64,000 nt of DNA from Pachypanchax playfairii (lineage: Eukaryota; Chordata; Actinopteri; Cyprinodontiformes; Aplocheilidae), in the NCBI GenBank assembly GCA_006937955.1, contig SSNP01000106.1, positions 1,300,003 through 1,364,002 of the forward strand. The letters run 5' to 3'. A program made the position numbers and the translations under genes. The notes under the pieces were generated by a model. That model searched no databases. It was not told where the DNA came from and saw only the letters and a program-made list of their open reading frames with translations. This document shows, in pieces, positions 1-15,600 of this stretch (position 1 is its first letter; each line of letters begins with the position of its first letter).

Positions 1-3000
1 GTGATCGAGTAACAGCTGATTTGTTTCCACAACATGTTCCGCTGTCTGACATCTGAAGCTGAAAAACAGGACGGGAGGAGGACGTCCACCGGCTCACCTT
101 CCTCCTCAGGCTAAACATTCCTACACTGTGGCACAGATGGAAGACCTGCGACTCATCCAAGCCTCGCGTATCTGAAACTCTTGCTGTCTACACACACAAT
201 CACACACTTTTACAAAGCGTAAAAAAAACTTCAGCTTAACCACTTTCACCCAGAAAGGAGAATTGAACCAATAAAACAGCAGAGACTAAATGTTCCGTTT
301 ATTTATGGTTTATTTTATGGTCCAACAGTGGCTGAAAAAACAAACAATCATTTCTTATATCAGACCAAAAAATAGTAAAAATGTGTTTATTCCTCACAAA
401 ATAACCTGATTCTGTGAAGTGTTTTAGTTAAAATGTGGATGCACGTAGCAAATTTATATTTAGAATCACATCAGGATTAAATTATTTGGGACTGAGCCAA
501 TTGATTGGTATCTGCTGTTATGTGGCTGTATGATGCAGCCGCGCTTCTTTAATGGGCTGACTGCAATCGGTTCCTCTGGAAACGGCTGATGACTCGATCG
601 TTCATGTGCAAACTCAGGAAACAAGATTGCATTTTTAGATTGTGCATCATTTATATCTTTCTCCAAGAATAGATTTTACATTTGCCTGCAGAAGACAAAG
701 TGTGAAGTTTATTGTCTTTTGTCTGTTTGTGCTGTGAAAGAGATTAACAGACATTTTGTAAAAGAACCTGCAGGAGAATAGTTCTTGTTGTCTCCACAGT
801 GGCTCAAATCACTTTCATAAATCTGTTGATACTGATGTTTAAAGGGTCAAAATTCTTGTTTAGCAGACAAAACAAACTATATATATTGTGTATTTATGTT
901 GTTGTAAGCCATTTTTATCCGAGCGTGAGTCCTGGCTGGTGTTTAAACTGACCCATTACCACGCCTCAGTACATTCTGGCCTCATAGCAACTCCCAGCGC
1001 CATGGCAACGGGCAGCTCGGCCGTCATCATGCAGCGGGGACTCGGTGTGAGAGCGTGCTGTGTTTCATATCCAACCAATGTCCTTGTCTGTGTGTTACTC
1101 TCACCCAGTCTCGCTAATGTGGATTAATATTCACTGAAATTCAATCCAAGGCTGCTGTGGTTATTTTCAGACAGCTATCTGTTATTTTCATCCATACAAG
1201 GCCTTTTCTGTGCAGATCTACTGAATGTAAAGTCCTAAATAATCTCTTCAAAACTGGAAGTGAAGCTTCTTTTTAACTTGTCGTATCTCCTACGCAAAAC
1301 ATTGAAGCAAACTGAATATTTCGAGTATCAAAGCCTTCTGAAAGTCTCATTCTACAACAAGCCAGTGCAGTTTTATTATCACGCATTCACATCAGAAACT
1401 CCACAAAGCATCCACTCAGCCCTCAGCACTGTTTCAAAGGATGCCCTCAGAGGACTCAGTGGAGCCATTCGGGATCTACGACAAACCACAAAGCTACAGG
1501 AAAGCACGCAGACGTTCTGTGTGTGTCACCACCGTCTGTTCAGTTAGCTGGATTTTATGAGACAGGAAGACAAACTTGAGTTTTGGTAGAAGTTGGAGGG
1601 AAAAGGGGGTACACTTATAGTTTTTGTGTTTTTTCTTTTAAAGAGTGAGAGGGGGTCAGATTATGATGATGGGGGAAGGGATGGTGGTCACGTTTGAGAG
1701 GAAACGACAGGAAACTGTAAGATAGATTATAAATTACATGTGTGCTGCGTGGGTGAAGGGCTGCAGAGCAGGGTGGTGGTGGTGGTGGGGGGGGTCTCAG
1801 ATCTTTGTCCTGCTACACAGAGCGTTGCCTTACAGTTGAGATTAGAGAACATTTATTTTGTTTCTGCTTTAACTCCAAAGACAGGAAACCAAAATCACTT
1901 CCTCTCATTAAAAATGGCAGGATATGTTTTTATATTATATATATATTCAAACTTATAATAACACAGACGTGAGTGATTTACTGCTTTTTTACAGTGTAAA
2001 TAAGACAATCCAGAGAAATACAGTGTCGCTCTCTTATCAGATGTTAAAGGGAGGCTCTGTGATCCAGAGAGGTCAAGGATCAGGTGATCTGCAGACCTTT
2101 CAGAGAATAAATCAACGACATAAACCAAAACAACAGGAAGTTGTGGCAACGGAGGTCTCGGATTTGCTGTCGCTTTTAAATTCCTCCCAGCTTCACGTCC
2201 CCCTCAGGACATCTGAATGATGGCGTAGCTCTGTTTAGCGTCACTGTCGAAACTACATGCAACAGGATGTTGACACTGTACACACTGGCATGTCGTGCAG
2301 CAACCTTTGGGATGAGAATTAGCAAGGTGATATGAAAACACAAGGAAGCACCAGTGAAAGCTTCTGCTCTTGGCTTGTTGAATGTTTTTCACCCTGGAGA
2401 TATAACTTCACCTGAGATGAAAGGCGGATTACTTTTGGGTGAAGAGAAGCTCCTGGAGCTTGAGGAGATGCTCATCTCATCAGTGGGAGGGTCAGTGATA
2501 AAAGACTGCACGCTGCTTTGTGGATGCTCACGCAGGTGAAGAGGAGCTCTGAAGAAGATCCCATTAAAAGCAAGAATCCAAAAAAGAAAAATGAGGGATG
2601 AAGGTTTAGATTTGAGAGGAGGAAGGGAAAGTGAAAAACTTGGGCTTGCTTCAGGAGCTCTGTAAGGGGATTAAGGGTTTAATGAACTGCCTATTGGAAG
2701 CCACAGCTTTGGGGAATAGGCAGTGAATCAGGGCCGAGCGTGCCTGTCACAAGAGTGCTCATGTGAGGAAGGACCATGAGTCTGGCTGCTTAGAGAGGTT
2801 CAAGAAGTCTCATAAACACCCTAAAACCCCAACAAGGCCCAAACCACATTACAATCAGCATCAAACTGGTTTTCTGAGATCTGCTGAGTTACAAACTGAA
2901 CTGATAAACTTAATGGATAATTTTTCATCTCATTTTAGATCATTTCTTATTGTGACTGAGTCCGAAACTCAGAATGAAGTACAGTAACTGCATCTTCCAA

Positions 3001-3290
3001 AATAAGCTATTTTTTCTAATTTAATTTCAGAAAAGTAGAGTGAAGGTAGGCAAAACCCTTTTTTTTTCTAAATAAAATACCTTGTTCTTGTTTAAAAAGA
3101 AGAATTTATCTCTTTATTTTATATTTAAATGTAACACAGTGTGTAGTTTGTAGACACTTTAATCGAAGAGGGTTTTTTTGTGCATAAAGTAAAAGTGTGT
3201 GTTTGAAAAAGGAGAAACGTTGACAGGAAAAGGAGGTTTCCACTCTGTTAACCACACTCCACCGAGTTCGAGTCAGTGCACTTGTTTCAG
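1..3290. other. Intergenic DNA upstream of itga3
   Basis: No open frame here shows a recognisable domain or plausible exon structure. I see only AT-rich unique-looking sequence and a short (GGT)n/poly-G stretch near 1,770-1,795. Distal regulatory elements of itga3 could lie here but cannot be told from base composition alone. Confidence 0.6.
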
Positions 3291-3513
3291 GTGGGTGTGG
3301 ACTGAGAGGGGTGGAGGCAGGCGCAGACACCGACACCTAGGCGGTGATTACACCGGGGGGGGGGGCGGTTCTGAATGGGGAAGTCTCTGCAGCTGCAGTC
3401 TACCTGTTGGAGCTCACTGCTGCGGGACGCTCGGTGCTGCGTCCGACCCGGGAGGCTGATCGTGGACCTGACGGAGACCCGAGTGCACTTAATAAGGAAG
3501 AAAAAACTCAAAC
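3291..3513 (+). promoter_or_regulatory. itga3: Putative itga3 promoter and 5' UTR
   Basis: This block directly precedes the itga3 start codon. It is more GC- and CpG-rich than its surroundings and carries a G10 run at about 3,355-3,364. No TATA box is obvious. The transcription start cannot be placed from sequence, so this is a positional inference. Confidence 0.35.
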
Positions 3514-3683
3514 ATGATGTTTTCGCAACTATTACTCTGCGCTTTTATTCTCGGGACTCGGACGTGCAGCGGATTTAACATAGATGAGCGTTTTCCGGTG
3601 ATCAAAAAGGGAGAAACAAGTGGGAGCTTCTTTGGATACTCTGTGGCGATGCACGAACAGACGAAGGGCTCCAAAGGATACCT
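3514..3683 (+). CDS. itga3: itga3 exon 1: signal peptide and start of propeller
   Basis: Encodes residues 1-57. Two adjacent ATGs open the frame; either could initiate. A hydrophobic leader of about 20 residues is followed by FNIDERFPV, the usual start of a mature integrin alpha chain, and then by SFFGYSVA of the first propeller blade. The donor CT|gtaagt splits a leucine codon that is completed by exon 2. Confidence 0.9.
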
Positions 3684-6600
3684 GTAAGTTACGATCTGTG
3701 CATGTTTTCTAACAATATTCAATCACTTTCCAATTTAAATACACAGGAAATGCAAATCTCCCAACAAACAACCTTTACCTGTTGCAGTGAAGCTTGTCTT
3801 GCGCTCACCTGTGCAGAAAAACTCGCGATAGAATCCGCTGTTAAAACGTGTCCACACCTTTAACACTATCTCACACACTGAAAAACCTTCTGAACATATC
3901 AGTTTAAACAACATTTATATATATATATATATATATAGAAAAGCTTTAAACAAACACATGAAAAAACAACAACAATCTGGTGTTCTTGTTTTTGTGCCCT
4001 GAAGGCACCAAAAACAGGCTCAGTCACACATTACAAAACTGTGTTAATACAGATGTTATAACAAAATGGTGTTCCTATATATAACATCTTTAAATCATAT
4101 ATATATTTGAATAAGCACACTTTATTTAAGCTGTTTGAGGTGAAACATGTAGTCTTCTATCTGGACACAGGTGCAGTCCTCAGCTCTATTGTAAACATAA
4201 TGCATCATGTTATTTTACAGTAATACAGATCTTATATTTTCAGCTCATGCTATAGTTTCAAAGGCGTGGCGTTGCAATAAATTACTCAAAAATGCTGAGC
4301 AGAACTTGGTGAAATGTTGCTTAACGCTAATTAGTTAATTCAAAACAGGTCATGAACATGATTAAACATATCAAGAGGGGGTTGACCACAAAGTGAAACT
4401 CTGTGTGGGCGTCATTTCTAAAAAAAAACATCTTATATTGATCATCTTTCCGCCTCCAGGCAGCTTTGAGTGAAAAGAAGACACGTGATCAATCATATCT
4501 TTGAATTTTATGAATTTCATGTCTTCTCACTGCAGTGATTTAACTTGTTTTTACTTTTTCTTCCACATTTTATTAATTTATTGTTTTTGCAAAAGTGAAT
4601 AAAGATGAGGAATAAAGAAAATGCACATTGTATGTTAATGATTTGGAATGAGGAAGAGATTTTGGTTCTGCTGAAGCTTTATTACATTCCTCTTGGCAGA
4701 TTTGTGTTTCCTCATAAAATGTGTTCACTGGTCTGTAACAGTTGTAGGTTGTTATTACTTTACAGGGCTTTCAGTGGTTTTAGTACAAGTGACTAATCTG
4801 GTTTGTAAAACTTGACCTAGTTGAGTTTTCAGGACATGAATGTGCGTGACATTTTTCACTGGCTTCTTTTACAGCATCTTTAATGAAATTTCCTCAAACT
4901 GTGCGATTGTTCGGTGTCGGATTTCTCCCTGCTAATTACAGACGGCCTCTCCATCCTTCCACATCCGCGATCACACAGCATCCTCAGAAGTCGCTGATAT
5001 CTGTGTCGTCGCTCCTCTTTGAAGAGTAACGCAGGAAGAAATCTGTAAACCGCAGCTCACTTCCTCACGGAGTCTCACCGCCAGGCTTATCGGCTTAATC
5101 TTTGCAAAGTGGCGGACTAATGTGTCCGACAGAGATTTTCCCAGTCAGTGTAACGGACCGTCCTGCTGACATGTGATGGCCCTGTCCCAGAGAGGTGGAC
5201 ACCAAGCCACAGACTCTGACTGCATGACTTTCCAAGAAGAGAATCATAATATTATTCTTAACTATTGCAATAAAATCACATTTCATTCTTCTTCTGTCAT
5301 CACAACACTTTCTAAATCCTCTAATATCCACTTTATATATATCCAACAGCGATATGAGCTTAGTATTATTATCATGATATTATCTGTGATTCATTAGTAT
5401 GATGATATCAGCGACGATAAAAATAAATATATCACAATTGCCAACTTTTTGATGAAGAAATTACAAGGAGACATTTGTGATGGAAAGCAGCTACATTTTT
5501 GTTCAATTTTTATATATATTATAAGGTCAAATATAGTATAATGCCACACAGATGGTGCTAAAGCTTTTTGTGTGATTTATGTCAGAGAGGCATATTTATG
5601 ATGTTCAGGAAATGCGACTCCAGACTTGGTGATTTGTGATTACTCTGACAGAGCGTTAACTTATTTTGGGAATAAATTGTCACTATCTGTTCAGGAGAAA
5701 GATTTACATCATGTGGAATTTGTTGTGGTGCAGTGTATCCTTGAAATCTCCTTTACTTGAGCCCTTGTTGTGTATATACCTTGTAATCGTTAACACACAA
5801 CAGTGTGGTGTCTCCAGAGGTTTATTGTCCAGTCCACTGTTTTGTCTTTTATGAGCCCAGATGTGGCTCACTGCACCGCCGTGCTGCAAAGCTTAGCTTA
5901 GCAAAATATTAAATACAAATTGAATCTAGTAACAAATAAACACCTGAATAATTGAAAAGCTACCAGAGGCTAGCTTGTCCTGGATGTTCCCCTCCTTACT
6001 CCCTCCTGGCATTTAAGGAAACACTTTTTAAGGACCTCCAAAATCTTTTTTTCTGAGTTTTTTTTGGTTCTCAGTGTTGTGGGATGATCAGTCAGCTGGC
6101 TAGTTTATTGGGCTTTTCACTCCCCTACCCCCAACCCCATGGTATGACTGGAATGTACAAGTTTTCTGTGCACAGGTTGAGGCAGAGCTCCAGTGAGAAT
6201 GATGACAAGTGTATACATGTGTGTGTGTGAGAGAGTGTGTGCATGTGTGTTCAGGGGGAAGTTGTTAATAAACCAACGCAAAACCTCCAAATGAGAAAGT
6301 TTTTCTGTTCATCAGAAAAAAGGCACAAAAAGTCATTTTAATGAATATTGAATCAAAGCTGATGTGAGTTTGCTCTTTTTGCTCGTCTCTGTCTGACTGC
6401 AGCAGCCTCAGGCAATAAAAGTCAGTCTTTTAATTTGAAGGGGCCTTCCCACACACTAATCTGATCATCAGTTAGAACATGTGCATGAACATGTTCAGAT
6501 TTTTTTCCTCAAAGCTTGAAGAAGTTGTTGGATTAAAATGAAATCATTCTTGAATGATAAATCTCATCTGAATGCATGAATAAGAACAGATACCAAGACC

Positions 6601-9600
6601 GTCTTTGGTCTGATAAAGATAAGCCTGAATGGATTAAACCCATTTAGGGTAAAAACACACTTAAGGAACGGAGGCAAAAAGTTTGCTGTGTTAACTGTGC
6701 CAGTGTTCACAGTTTTGTGTGAGTTTTCCCTGAACCATGTGATTTATCTGGACTCGTACAGTTCAATGCATCTGGCTGCAAACTCCCCGTTTTCCACTCT
6801 CCTTTACCCTGAACAGGTTAATTGCTGCACACGCTCACACTCAAATATATGGCAAAATACTTGAAAATGGAAAATCTGCAGGAGAACGTTAGAAACATGA
6901 TTGAAAATAAATAATAAAAGGTTTCAGTGTCAGAAAAACAGTTTGTAAAGTAATACACAAATGAGAACTCTCTTTCTGTGGTAGTTAATAAATATATGTT
7001 TTTTTCCAAATACTTTTTATTTCATTGTACCGAAATGAAGCAATAATATCGTCTTTATGTTGGATTTTTGGAGCCAGAATGTGCTCGTTAGAAATACCAG
7101 GCTAAAAGTCCCACCCACTCATCTGCACACAATCATGCTCTTTATGAAGCATCAAATAATGAATTACAGCTAAACATACTAAAACAATAAATATCTGAAA
7201 AATTAGCAGCAAAGTAATAACTGTGGAAATCTACAAAATAATAAATGTATGTATGTCCCATTCGTTTACATGAAGGGGTTAAAACTTATACTGCAGCCAG
7301 CCACTAGGGGGTGATCATCTTGTTTTTGCTTCTTACTTACAGCCTTGGGTTTTTCCTCATTCAGCACTTTCTGTGCAGTTTTTATCTGTGACATTAATAT
7401 TTAATTTTACTCAAAGAGCAAAACTTGCAAAGTAGTTTCTGTGAGACAGAAATGAAAAAGGACAAGAAAAAACAATGCGGTGAAAAACTGGATAAAATCA
7501 ACATTCAGACATTCAGAAGATACTGTGACGAGATACTATCATCTCTATAATGTGCCTTGAGCTGACTTTTAATGTGAAGTAGAGCTAAATAAGTAAAAAC
7601 TGATTTGAATTATAGTTTGTGTTGTAAAAATCCACCTCTTTAAAAATAGATGTTCTACACATTACACATTTAAAGACGAAGTATAAATGGATTCTCTTGA
7701 TAATGGAGATGATGGTGGTGGATATTCACTGGGCAAAGATCCAAAATTCCTCCTTATACAAATGTTAGAGTGGTCTGTGTTATTTGAAGTTCATCTATTG
7801 AAGAACTTTTGTGATGCCACATTAAATCACTTTAGGATTATAAATACCTTTTGTTGTGTGTTAAAGCTAATGTTTTTACATGAGCCAGCACCTACTGATT
7901 TATCTGCATGCAAAGCAAATGATTAGACTAGAATAAAAAAAAACAGAATTTGTCTTAATGATTTTTGCATATGACATATTGCTGTTTGGTATTTAGTAAG
8001 GTGAAATTGAGGTCTTGTATCTCTGTGGCAACTGGCTCTAAACTTTAGCATATTTATTTATTCTACTCAGTAAGGTGATAACGACTTAGAGCAGCAGTAT
8101 TTTTGTCTTAACAAAACTGTAAGAGATCCTCTGTTTTCCCCATGCGTCTGTCTAAATGCCCCCAACATTATGGAAAAGGAGCTTAAGTAGCAGGCCTCCA
8201 GGCTAATGAGAGCTACCTGCAGCTGGAAAAACTATATGCTTCAATACCTTTCCCTGCTCGTGCCATTTTTCATCTTTGAAGCGGGGAGGGATCCTGGAGT
8301 GTTGGTTTACATCAGTATTTGTCTGCTGGTGCATGCAGTGATTTGTGGCATGCATGTATTTCTAGATTCCTTTCACTAAAAACGACAGCAGGTAAATGAA
8401 ACACAGCATATAAGAATGTGTTAAATGAAAATGAATCAAATCTGTGCAGGTAAAAGTTTTGTCATGTGTACACCTACTTAGATTTTATACATAAGCCTAA
8501 AGCTATGCAGAGCCACTGACAGAGTTGTTTTAATTCTATTGTTGCCACGTAGCTGTCAGGTTAACACCCAGTCCCAACACCCACCAAAAAGAAACCTCCT
8601 CTCCTCTTTCACATCTAGGGTCAAAAGTTAATGGACACAGTGTCACGGATATTCATGGTCGGAGGTTACCAAGTAAAATATCCACGAGTAACCTAGCTGT
8701 GCAATGCAATCATTTGGATGCAACTCTCCGTGTAACATTAAACGTTTGACATTATTTATAGCAAAAACCTCGTGCTAACTTTTGGCTAGGATTGGGACTT
8801 CTCAGCGTACCTTCCAACATGATGTGATACATAATACCTGGCAAAGCAGAGTTCCTTTTACTTCGGGAAGTTGGAATCATCAGACCTGAACTGACGGTTT
8901 TCCATTTGCAGGTCAGAAAACCAGTAAGATTAACAAATTCTTGTACCCAGTGACAATGCTAACCTCTATTAGCAGTTCAACTATAACAGGAACCTTTGTA
9001 AAACATGGAGAATCAGATCAAGAGTCTGTGGTTTCTCAGGTTTTGCATCTTTCTGAATGAGAAGTTGACTCAGGAGAAGAGACGATGTCAGGAGAACCGG
9101 TTTGGAAAATCGGTTGCACATGCTTCAAGTTCTGCTGCTCAAACACAGTTAGTCTCAGTGTCACCGTGGATGTAAATGAATCTTGCAGATAAACAACCAG
9201 ATCAGAGCAGACGAAGGAGAGAAAATCCACCCAGATATCTGTCATGGCGTTGCTAATCTAAGATTCTGATGTGCACGCGACTCTAGTGGTGCCGTGAGTA
9301 TCTTTCTCTCTGACCATCTGTGTTTTTGTACAATGTAATTATTATGAATAAGTCAATGAATTGTTTTTGTGTGGTTACAAATGTAAAAAATATAATGTTC
9401 ATGACAGCTGATCGTTTCATAGTGCACAGAAAGATCCTGTTGACGCGACAGCTGCAGCTTGTTTCAAACTCCAGTAACTTTTTATTTATAGCGTTCATGT
9501 ACTCAGAACTCCACGTGCTGAGAGTGTGACATTAAACAAAAGGATTTCCACACCGTTCTTTGTGCATGCCATTCCTTTTTCTTTTGTCCAGTATGCAATT

Positions 9601-12600
9601 ACAAGTCATGTTTATAGAAAGGATATTTAATGTTTAACTCATGTCTCCGCTGAGTTAAAATGGGTTTGACTCCAGCGTTGCTGCAGATGAATTTTTCCAC
9701 AGATTAAAATCCAACAAACTGACTACATTTGGTCCTTCGGAAGTCTTATATTTCTGTCTGAGTGTTTTCATCATTCTCTGGGCCTGATTTAGGGAAATGC
9801 ATAGTTTTACTACAACCACACAGTTGTTAAGCGTTTCATTGGTTTATCAACCTTATACACAAATCTGCACCATGATTGGTTTACCAAAGTTATAATGTTT
9901 CTAAATGTATTACTGAGACCTGTGAGAGAGATAATTTGGAATTCAGAATCTTGCCCAAGGATACTTCAACACACTGCTGGCATTGACTTGAGATTGAATG
10001 ACTTACCTCTTAATCAGTAGGCAACCTCCTTCCCCCATTAGGCCAGTGTCACTTCAATTTATATCACAATAAAATACAAATGGCTATATAAAATACAAAA
10101 ATGTCCAAAAACTGTTTAAATGCTTGAGGAAATTTTATAAGCCACAGTTGTTTCAGTGCCGTCTGCCATGATCAGCTGTCACTAGTGTATTTCTCATCTT
10201 TAAATGTTCTAATTCTGGTGGAGTTTTTCCTGATTCCTCATGTCGTCAGCACCATTGCAAGGAATACAGAAGTAGCAACACCAGTGTATCTATCGTATCA
10301 CACAATGAAGGATACTTATACCTTATCTATGATTTTCCCTACAAACAAACAAAAATGACATTGACCTTGTCAAACAAGGTTTGTCATGTTGCCATTGAAA
10401 AAGAAGTTAGTATATCATCAGGAGATGACCTGCCATTTTTAATTTGTCAGACCAGATCTAAATGAGTTTGTTCTCCTGTTACTGTTTTACCAAAGGCAGA
10501 TGGTCTTCAAACAGGATGTTTGTTCAGCTGAAACACACTGTTGCTCTGCTGTGTGATGTCTGTGTATGGGATCAGACTGTTAACACTGTGATTCTTCTGC
10601 ACTGTTTCCTCTTTAGATTTACAGTTGTGTGCAGTCCATGTCCATCAAAATGATCCCTTTCCATTCTTTGGACACTCAGTTTGTCTTTGTTTAAGCTCAT
10701 GCATGGTGTCATAAAGAGGGAGTTACCTGACAGAGATGCTAGGACTAGCTTGTTGTTCATTTTAGCTTTGATAATCAGTAGGAGTTAGTGAACCCAGAAG
10801 AAAAGCTAAGAGAAACTTAGGAAGCCAAAATCACTTGTATCGTCCATGAATTCAACTTTACTGAAGTTCAGTTTTAACCACTAATGTCAGTCACACACTG
10901 TAAAACACATGATCTGTTGTTTAATTCTTCAACAATGTGTTAGTTTAGTTCCCTTTCTTTTATTTAACTGTATACAAAGTCTAGTCTGTGTTTTTTAAGG
11001 AGGAACTGTGTCTTTAGCATGATGTATATTATGTACTGATGGTTCTGAGGATTACATTTTCTAGTGGTTGATTCCATACCAAGACTATTTAAAACAATAA
11101 TAATAAAATATAATATCAAGGTATTATTAATGTAAGCCATAGGGTTTAACTTTAAACTTGATGTTTTCACTATCAAATTGCTGATCAGTGCTTGAAAGGC
11201 TTAGCTAGTTAATGTTGCTGATCTTTTTAGTATTGGCAGGGTAATATTTTACTGTTTGTCCTGTGATGACTCAGCTGGTAGCATTTTTTTTTCTATGTGC
11301 AGACATGAACTATTAGAAGGGATTTATTTATTTATTTTAAAAAGGAATATACAGTAGTCATGAACTGTCTGGGTGCCTTTTACCAGGAGAAACAGAAACA
11401 GAAGCTAACAAAAAATAAGTCTCTAAAAGAATTCAAACCACCATAATGACATAGCAGATGAATGAAGTCTACATTTCTATACTGTGTAACTTTTGCGTTG
11501 TGGACTTTTGCTAAAGATTCTGTTGTGTAAAGGACTGTGGACCATTGTGCAAACTAATCCTTACCATCTGTTACAAATGTGGCACAATGTAAAAATCTAC
11601 AAAGAAACTTTTTCACTGGAGTATTTAGATTGTATTTAATTGTGAGAAATTAACTTTTTCATGACTTCACTCTGACTATTGGTTTACTTGTGACATGAAT
11701 GAAATTTTGGTGCATATGTCAGAAATCAGCCCACTCTAATGGTGCGTTCACACCGGCCACTTTGTCAACGTCAAGCAACGCTGATAACGCTCCAAATTTG
11801 ACGTTTGAAGTTTAAGCTCATAATGCCTGCCAGTCAGAGCGCATAGGCGTTAAAGCTCGTAAAGCCTGACCGAAAAAGAGCGCGAAGGCGGGGCTTCCTT
11901 TGTTATCGGATGTTCGGAGCTATGGCGGATCATATTGAGACAGTGGCTTGGACTTATTTACTTCATAGATCTAGACAACGTCGACGTCGGGTGCATCAGC
12001 GCCCCATTCTTCAGATGCGTTCTGAGTTTGGTGAGTTTAACCATTTGCTCCAGGAGCGTTTGGATGAGGTTAATTTATCTTCCATTTTGGCTGATCCCGC
12101 TTCTTTCCGGCTACGTGCTGTGACGTCTTACGTCACCACGATGAGACGCTCTGATTGGTTGACATGCCGCTTCAAGAGCGTTATCAACGTCAAAAGTTCA
12201 GCTAACTGAACTTTGAGCTTTTCTAGCTTTTCAAGCGTCAACGCCTGAAAGCTAGAAAAGCTTGAAAAGTTGCCGCTCATAATGCTCACAAAGCGCCGCA
12301 GAGCCGTTGACGTCTGCCTGACGCCCGTCCACCATAGACTTTACATTTAAACTTGCCGCTTATGAAGTTGATGGTTGGGCCGGTGTGAACGCACCATAAG
12401 AATAATCCTCTTGTTTAATGTGGACCATGGTTGATGGACAATAATCACTTAAAACCAAAAATATATAAAGGCACATAGTTTAAATGTTTTTTTAAATATT
12501 GTTCCAAATGATAGACATGATCCATGAAGTCAATTTTGTTTTTTCATATTTGAAAACAATCTTATTTTTAGTGATTAGATGTTTCTTTTACCCAGTCTGA

Positions 12601-15600
12601 TTTTTTTTCTCGATTGTGTTGAATTTTATTATTTTTTTACCTCTGTTGTACATGCCAATATATTTTCATTCTGATGAAACATAAAACAAGATTATTTGGT
12701 TTACTCATCACAAATCTTCTGACAAAAAAGCCCCCTGACGTTATCCACAGCGAGAAAGATACTGATTACTCATAAGTGCGTCACACAACCCACGTCAAAA
12801 CAAATTCATTAATACCTGCTTGCTGTTGATATGAAAATATTTCCAGAAAGGGTTATAAATCCAGTTTATTTAGTTTTATAACCAAAACCTTTATTTTTGC
12901 AAAGCAGGTATTACAAAGAAATCAGGTGCACATGTTCACCATGTGATTATACCATCTCACCATCAGAACAGGAACAGTGGACCTTATTGTAACCCATCAT
13001 GTCTGTCATATCAACTCTCTTCCTCTCTTTCACTGAAGTCATTACAGCAGCATAAAGAGATCTCAGGCCAGCTTTCCTCTTGTCCTCATTCTTAATTCAA
13101 TCTGCAAATTGAGTCACTGCATTCAATATTATCTCCATTTATTTGTTTAGTAGGTCTAAGTGGCAGCGTTTCCCTGGAATCAATATGAGTCCCCATAGTT
13201 GCAAAGTAAAATGTAGAACATGGTGCAGGTGAGGATGCAGTTGGTGTGTATCTGTATGCAAAAGTTTTGTTTTATTTTTTCATCACCAAAGCCATTTTTA
13301 GTTGTATAGATCAGAATGTACAGGAGTCTGTGTGAAGACTGAAGGTGACCTGATGACTGGCTACATGCTACAAATGGAAAAAGTATGTTGTTTGTTTTGA
13401 CATATTCATCTTTATTTGATTGATGGACATCTACACAGAATTTCTAAAAATTATATCATCCATTTTATTTATGTTTTGCTTGTTTTCTTACTTAAAAAAC
13501 TGACATGTAACTAAAAAATGACCCAGTCAGGATGGCCTTAAACTCTAGAAACACCTGTTATAAAAAATACATTATATATATTATATTTTCACAAAGATTG
13601 AAGAGTTAACAGATCAGATCTGCTGCAGTTGTTGACAACTAACTGATGTTGCATGTAAATGCTGTAACGCTGTAAAAACTTGTTCTGAGTCTGATTGTGC
13701 AACCTGGACCCAGATGTTTATCACTTAAATCACAGAACTAGACTTAAACTTCCAAAATGCACGACTTTACTTGGTTTCAGTCTTTTTTTTTTTTTGCCTT
13801 GACACTTTAGATTAAGGTCTCATATTTTGGATCAGTGGTTTGATTATGGCAATAATGCTTCATCACCAACTCTGAACACGTGAGACAAAGGTTTCAAACT
13901 CTCCAACAAGATTACACACAAGAACACATTCAATTTAAAGGTACAATATGTAAGAATTTTACAGTGAAATACTCAGTCAACAGTTTAATGTCTCAGCTGG
14001 CTGGGTGGTCGCTAGTTTCAGTCACTTTATAAAAGCTAGCCCAGACCGGAATCATTATTTACACGTCCAGACTTCCTGGTTCCATAATGAATCACATGTG
14101 AGTCTGCAAGGCTGCCAAGTCTTCAACACAAGCAGCTGCAAAAAGTAAGAAACCACCACATCCTTCCAACTGATCAGCCGAGTTGCATCTGATGGGGCGT
14201 TCAAACGCACTTAGGAAAACTCAACGCTGAACAAATAGGCCTTCACACATTCCCAAAAATTGAACAAATACAAGAGAAACTAAATGAGGATCAACATCAG
14301 AACTGGCAACCTAACAGAAAAATCAAGGAGGGGAGGGGTTGAGTGGCTGAGAGCAGATCTTTTTTTATTTCTACATGAACTCGGATTTCACGACAAGGTC
14401 TAATTCTTACATACTGCACTTTTAAACCTGCAACATTTCATGCCAGATTTTAAAACTGATATCATCTTATTTTGAAAAATAATGGCATTGTTCTCAGCCT
14501 AATCTCAAAAAATAAGTTTGTACACTAAGCAAGATCTCAGGCAGCTTGTTAGCACACAAAGCATGTGTTGTGAGTGACTCTCAGCTATTATTACCTCATA
14601 TTTTCGCTTATTTTTTGCTGACTGATTTGTTTTCATTTTGGTGTTTGCAAATATTGATTAGCTGAAAGTGGAGCTCTGAATTATAGGTTGAATATTGAAT
14701 GAGATTTTAATATTTTTGAAAAGGTTTTCATGACGGAAGTTCCCTCACACTAGCAGTGGTATCATCACATGTCTGGAATTCACCTCTATTGCTTTTCATT
14801 TTAGTTTCTGTGAGTCAGAAGTGCAAGAAAATGTAAGACAACTTTGTCAGGGGTTGGAAATCAAGTTGCAAATAAAAACAAAAAGAACAAACAGAGACTA
14901 ATTGAAGATACTTTGCCATTAAGCTACAATAAGGAAATTAGCACGGACATCAAAGAGCTGTTGTAATTTGTTTGAATTTGTCACTTGCTTGATTTGATCA
15001 GCTATAAACAGAACATTGTAAAGAAATGCACAAATTCAGAGTGACTCCAACTGAAAATTGGCATCTTTTCTTGCTATTTTATGTCTCCAACCAACCAACA
15101 GCCTCATCTCAGTGAAACATTAGGTTAAATGACTGGCTGTAATGACTGAGAATTGTCTACATAAAAATGACTCATAGGCTTTGTGGTCTCATTTTAGTTA
15201 CGGTCGTCTTTTAATCATGAACTTGGTCCTGTTCATTTTTAAATGTTCACACCTTCTGATGTTTCTGTCAAAGTGAAACTGCACGTGATGGTGGCGGCAG
15301 TGGAAAGAGGACTTATATCTGTTTTTTAAATATGTTTAACTTCTCATCCAAGGAGCTTTCTTGATCCAGTTCCACGCTTTCATTTTGTAACAACTCTTTT
15401 CATATTTGGCAGCAGAAGCGAACATATCGTCTCTTCTTCACCTAAAAAATTGTGCACTTGAGGGAAAATGGAGAACATGGAGAAGAGAAATGACAGCAGA
15501 ATGAGGAAATATGGTCAATATGGTTCCGTCAGGATTCGGCAGCAACTCATTAATATTCATTGTTGGAATTTGCTGGACTCAGATTGGCTAACAAACTAGC

